In this document: in pieces, positions 4,622 through 6,204 of the stretch
How the letters are laid out: each line of letters begins with the position of its first letter
Numbering within the stretch: the stretch's first letter is position 1
Source: Aurantimonadaceae bacterium
GTDB lineage: Bacteria; Pseudomonadota; Alphaproteobacteria; Rhizobiales; Rhizobiaceae
Length of the DNA: 6,204 nucleotides
NCBI GenBank assembly: GCA_003232595.1
Contig: QIIJ01000321.1
Coordinates: forward strand, 1 to 6,204
Direction of reading: 5' to 3'
Made by a program: the position numbers and the translations under genes
Notes under the pieces: model-generated
The model's input: the letters and a program-made list of their open reading frames with translations, nothing else
Database searches by the model: none
Told to the model about the DNA's origin: nothing

Positions 4622-5812
4622 GTGAACACAGAATCCGGCGATAAATATATTCCTGTCCCAACCGCAGAAGATGCTGCCAGATTTGGCCGTTCAGAAAACG
4701 AATTGCCTGCTGACCCGGTTCCAGGCTCCGTACCTGGTGAATTTGATGAGCAGACAAGAAAAACCTCCAGACGCTCCAAGGGAGCCAGGAACAGACTGGT
4801 GGTGTTCTTCAATTTCCTGTTTTCCACCGCAGTGCTGCTCGTCATTGCAGCAGGTGCCGGGCTGTATATTGGCAACCAGTCATTCAACGAACCGGGGCCG
4901 CTGAAAACCGAAACCACGGCACTGGTTAAAAAAGGCGCCAGCCTGGACGCAATTGCAACAACACTGGAAGCAGAAGGCGTAATCGATCAGCCGTTGTTGT
5001 TTACAACGGGCATTCGTGCGCACCGGGCCCAGCGCGGGCTTCGGGCTGGCGAATATGCATTCCAACCCGGCATGAGCATGCGCGATGTCATGAATGTTTT
5101 GACCAGCGGCAAGGCTATTCTGCACGCCTTCACTGCGCCCGAAGGACTGACCTCGGTCCAGATCATGCGACGACTGGCGGCAAACGAAATTCTGCTTGGC
5201 GAACTGCCACCGGTGCCGGAAGAAGGCACATTGCTGCCGGAAACCTATAATTTTCAGCGCGGCACGACCAGAGAAGCGATCGTCAAACAGATGATAGCCG
5301 GGCAAAAGAAAGCACTTGCAGACAGCTGGGCCGATCGTGATCCATCGATCCCCTTGTCATCACCCCAAGAGCTTGTAACTCTTGCGTCCATTGTTGAAAA
5401 GGAAACCGGCATTGGTGCAGAACGGCCTCTTGTTGCTTCTGTTTTTATCAACAGGTTGAACAAGGGCATGAGGCTTCAATCTGATCCTACAATTATCTAC
5501 GGCATATTTGGCGGTCAGGGAAAACCCAAAGACCGTCCGATTTATCGTTCGGATATCAGAAAACCAACATCCTATAACACATACACTATTCCTGCGCTGC
5601 CACCTGGCCCGATTGCCAATCCTGGCAAAGCTTCGATGGCAGCAGTTGCACGTCCCGCGCAGTCCGAATTCCTGTTCTTTGTGGCCGATGGCACCGGTGG
5701 GCATGCATTTGCCAGGACCCTGAAGGAGCATGAAGCAAATGTTGTGAAGTGGCGGGCTATCGAAAAGAAAGCCGCTGAAGATGCCGCTGCTGCAAGCAGC
5801 GGTAACAATTAA
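4622..5812 (+). CDS. mltG: Endolytic murein transglycosylase (YceG-like)
   Basis: MltG cleaves nascent peptidoglycan glycan strands at the inner membrane and is thought to set strand length. The 396-residue product has a polar cytoplasmic N-terminus (1-57), one transmembrane helix (about 58-84) preceded by basic residues RRSKGARNR, and then a periplasmic part, giving type II topology. A LysM-like subdomain spans roughly 95-160, and the catalytic YceG domain runs from about 170 to 375. The catalytic glutamate is expected at Glu259 in ASIVEKET; MRLQSDPTIIYG (283-294), TSYNTY (316-321) and ALPPGPIANPG (325-335) are family motifs. The C-terminal tail is rich in Lys and Ala. GTG at 4622 is the start, with AAAGAG 9 nt upstream and no in-frame ATG before the membrane helix. 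Older annotations call this family 'aminodeoxychorismate lyase', wrongly. It follows fabF by 89 bp, as commonly seen in this order. Confidence 0.95.
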   Translation: MNTESGDKYIPVPTAEDAARFGRSENELPADPVPGSVPGEFDEQTRKTSRRSKGARNRLVVFFNFLFSTAVLLVIAAGAGLYIGNQSFNEPGPLKTETTALVKKGASLDAIATTLEAEGVIDQPLLFTTGIRAHRAQRGLRAGEYAFQPGMSMRDVMNVLTSGKAILHAFTAPEGLTSVQIMRRLAANEILLGELPPVPEEGTLLPETYNFQRGTTREAIVKQMIAGQKKALADSWADRDPSIPLSSPQELVTLASIVEKETGIGAERPLVASVFINRLNKGMRLQSDPTIIYGIFGGQGKPKDRPIYRSDIRKPTSYNTYTIPALPPGPIANPGKASMAAVARPAQSEFLFFVADGTGGHAFARTLKEHEANVVKWRAIEKKAAEDAAAASSGNN

Positions 5813-5826
5813 TTTTCCGGGAGATT

Positions 5827-6204
5827 TTGAACCTGTCAAATTTGCAGAGCATGACCGGGTTTGCCGGAGTGGAAGGTATTGACGGCGATACCCGCTGGCG
5901 CTGGGAAATGCGCTCGGTCAACGGCAAAGGGCTGGATATCCGGTTGCGCCTGCCCCAGGGCTTTGAGCGACTGGAACAGGTAATACGCAAGAAGATCGCA
6001 GATAAATTGAAGCGGGGCAATCTGCAGGTTGTCCTCTCCCTGGACCGCGAGGCAGGCAGCGGCGTTCCGGTAATCAATCAGGAGGCATTGAGTGCCGTTT
6101 TGGCCGCCGCTAAAGAAGTGTCAGGCCAGATAGATACAAATCCGCCAACCGTGGAGGGAATATTGGCCCTGCGCGGCGTATTGGAAATCGCCGAAAAAGA
6201 TATC
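5827..6204 (+). CDS. yicC: YicC/YloC family endoribonuclease, 5' part (cut by window edge)
   Basis: The frame is open from 5827 to the last base and encodes the first 126 residues of a protein family usually near 290 residues long. The diagnostic N-terminus reads NLQSMTGFAGVEG, followed by MRSVNGKGLDIRLRLPQGFERLE (about 28-50) and LKRGNLQVVLSL (about 62-73), all typical of the YicC N-terminal domain. Family members act as endoribonucleases; E. coli YicC is reported to affect small-RNA turnover. The start is not ATG: TTG at 5827 fits the family N-terminus, but the ribosome binding site GGGAG (5819-5823) is then only 3 nt away. CTG 5833, TTG 5842 and ATG 5851 are in frame; ATG 5851 would start inside the conserved SMTGFA and is unlikely. 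The gene begins 14 bp after mltG, with no terminator, so they are probably cotranscribed. Confidence 0.92.
   Translation, partial: MNLSNLQSMTGFAGVEGIDGDTRWRWEMRSVNGKGLDIRLRLPQGFERLEQVIRKKIADKLKRGNLQVVLSLDREAGSGVPVINQEALSAVLAAAKEVSGQIDTNPPTVEGILALRGVLEIAEKDI

Noticed and set aside
4591..4644. Short ATG-initiated frame before mltG
   Set aside because: It is out of frame with mltG, ends after 17 codons, has no ribosome binding site and resembles nothing known.
4880..5305. Minus-strand 141-codon open frame across mltG
   Set aside because: An antisense shadow of the catalytic gene; its Cys- and Phe-rich composition reflects the reverse frame of conserved codons.

Overview
This window carries a chromosomal fatty-acid-synthesis locus of an alphaproteobacterium, most likely a Hyphomicrobiales (Rhizobiales)-type organism. 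The call rests on gene order (fabD, fabG, acpP, fabF, mltG, yicC), on the 78-residue acyl carrier protein with its typical alphaproteobacterial sequence, on FabF wording such as HGTSTMADTIEL, and on moderate GC content. It is inferred from remembered family sequences, not from a search.

Layout: positions 1-164 hold a rho-independent terminator of an upstream + strand transcript, then a short AT-rich promoter region with a palindrome. fabD (165-1106) and fabG (1194-1931) follow on +. A minus-strand gene for an isocitrate lyase/PEP mutase superfamily lyase (1942-2796) sits tail-to-tail with fabG, only 10 bp away, and splits the fab cluster. A 197-bp divergent intergenic region (2797-2993) is unusually rich in inverted repeats and must hold the promoters of both the lyase and acpP. 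acpP (2994-3230), fabF (3261-4532), mltG (4622-5812) and the 5' part of yicC (5827 to the right edge) then run on +.

How the genes fit together: FabD loads malonyl units onto the acyl carrier protein AcpP, FabF condenses them with the growing acyl chain, and FabG reduces the resulting 3-ketoacyl-ACP. MltG is an inner-membrane lytic transglycosylase that ends glycan strands, and YicC belongs to a conserved endoribonuclease family; both commonly trail this cluster in alphaproteobacteria. The unexpected member is the lyase. Its active-site motifs are intact (GDGDTGYG, KRCGH) and its sequence looks closest to the 2-alkylmalate lyase/oxaloacetase ('petal death protein'-like) branch rather than to PrpB, AceA or true PEP mutases.

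I found no mobile element, CRISPR array, tRNA or rRNA, and no clearly new system. The points most worth a second look are the antisense lyase inside the fab cluster, which makes a possible noncontiguous operon, and the inverted repeats in front of acpP. One of those repeats could form a helix alternating with one that covers the acpP ribosome binding site.
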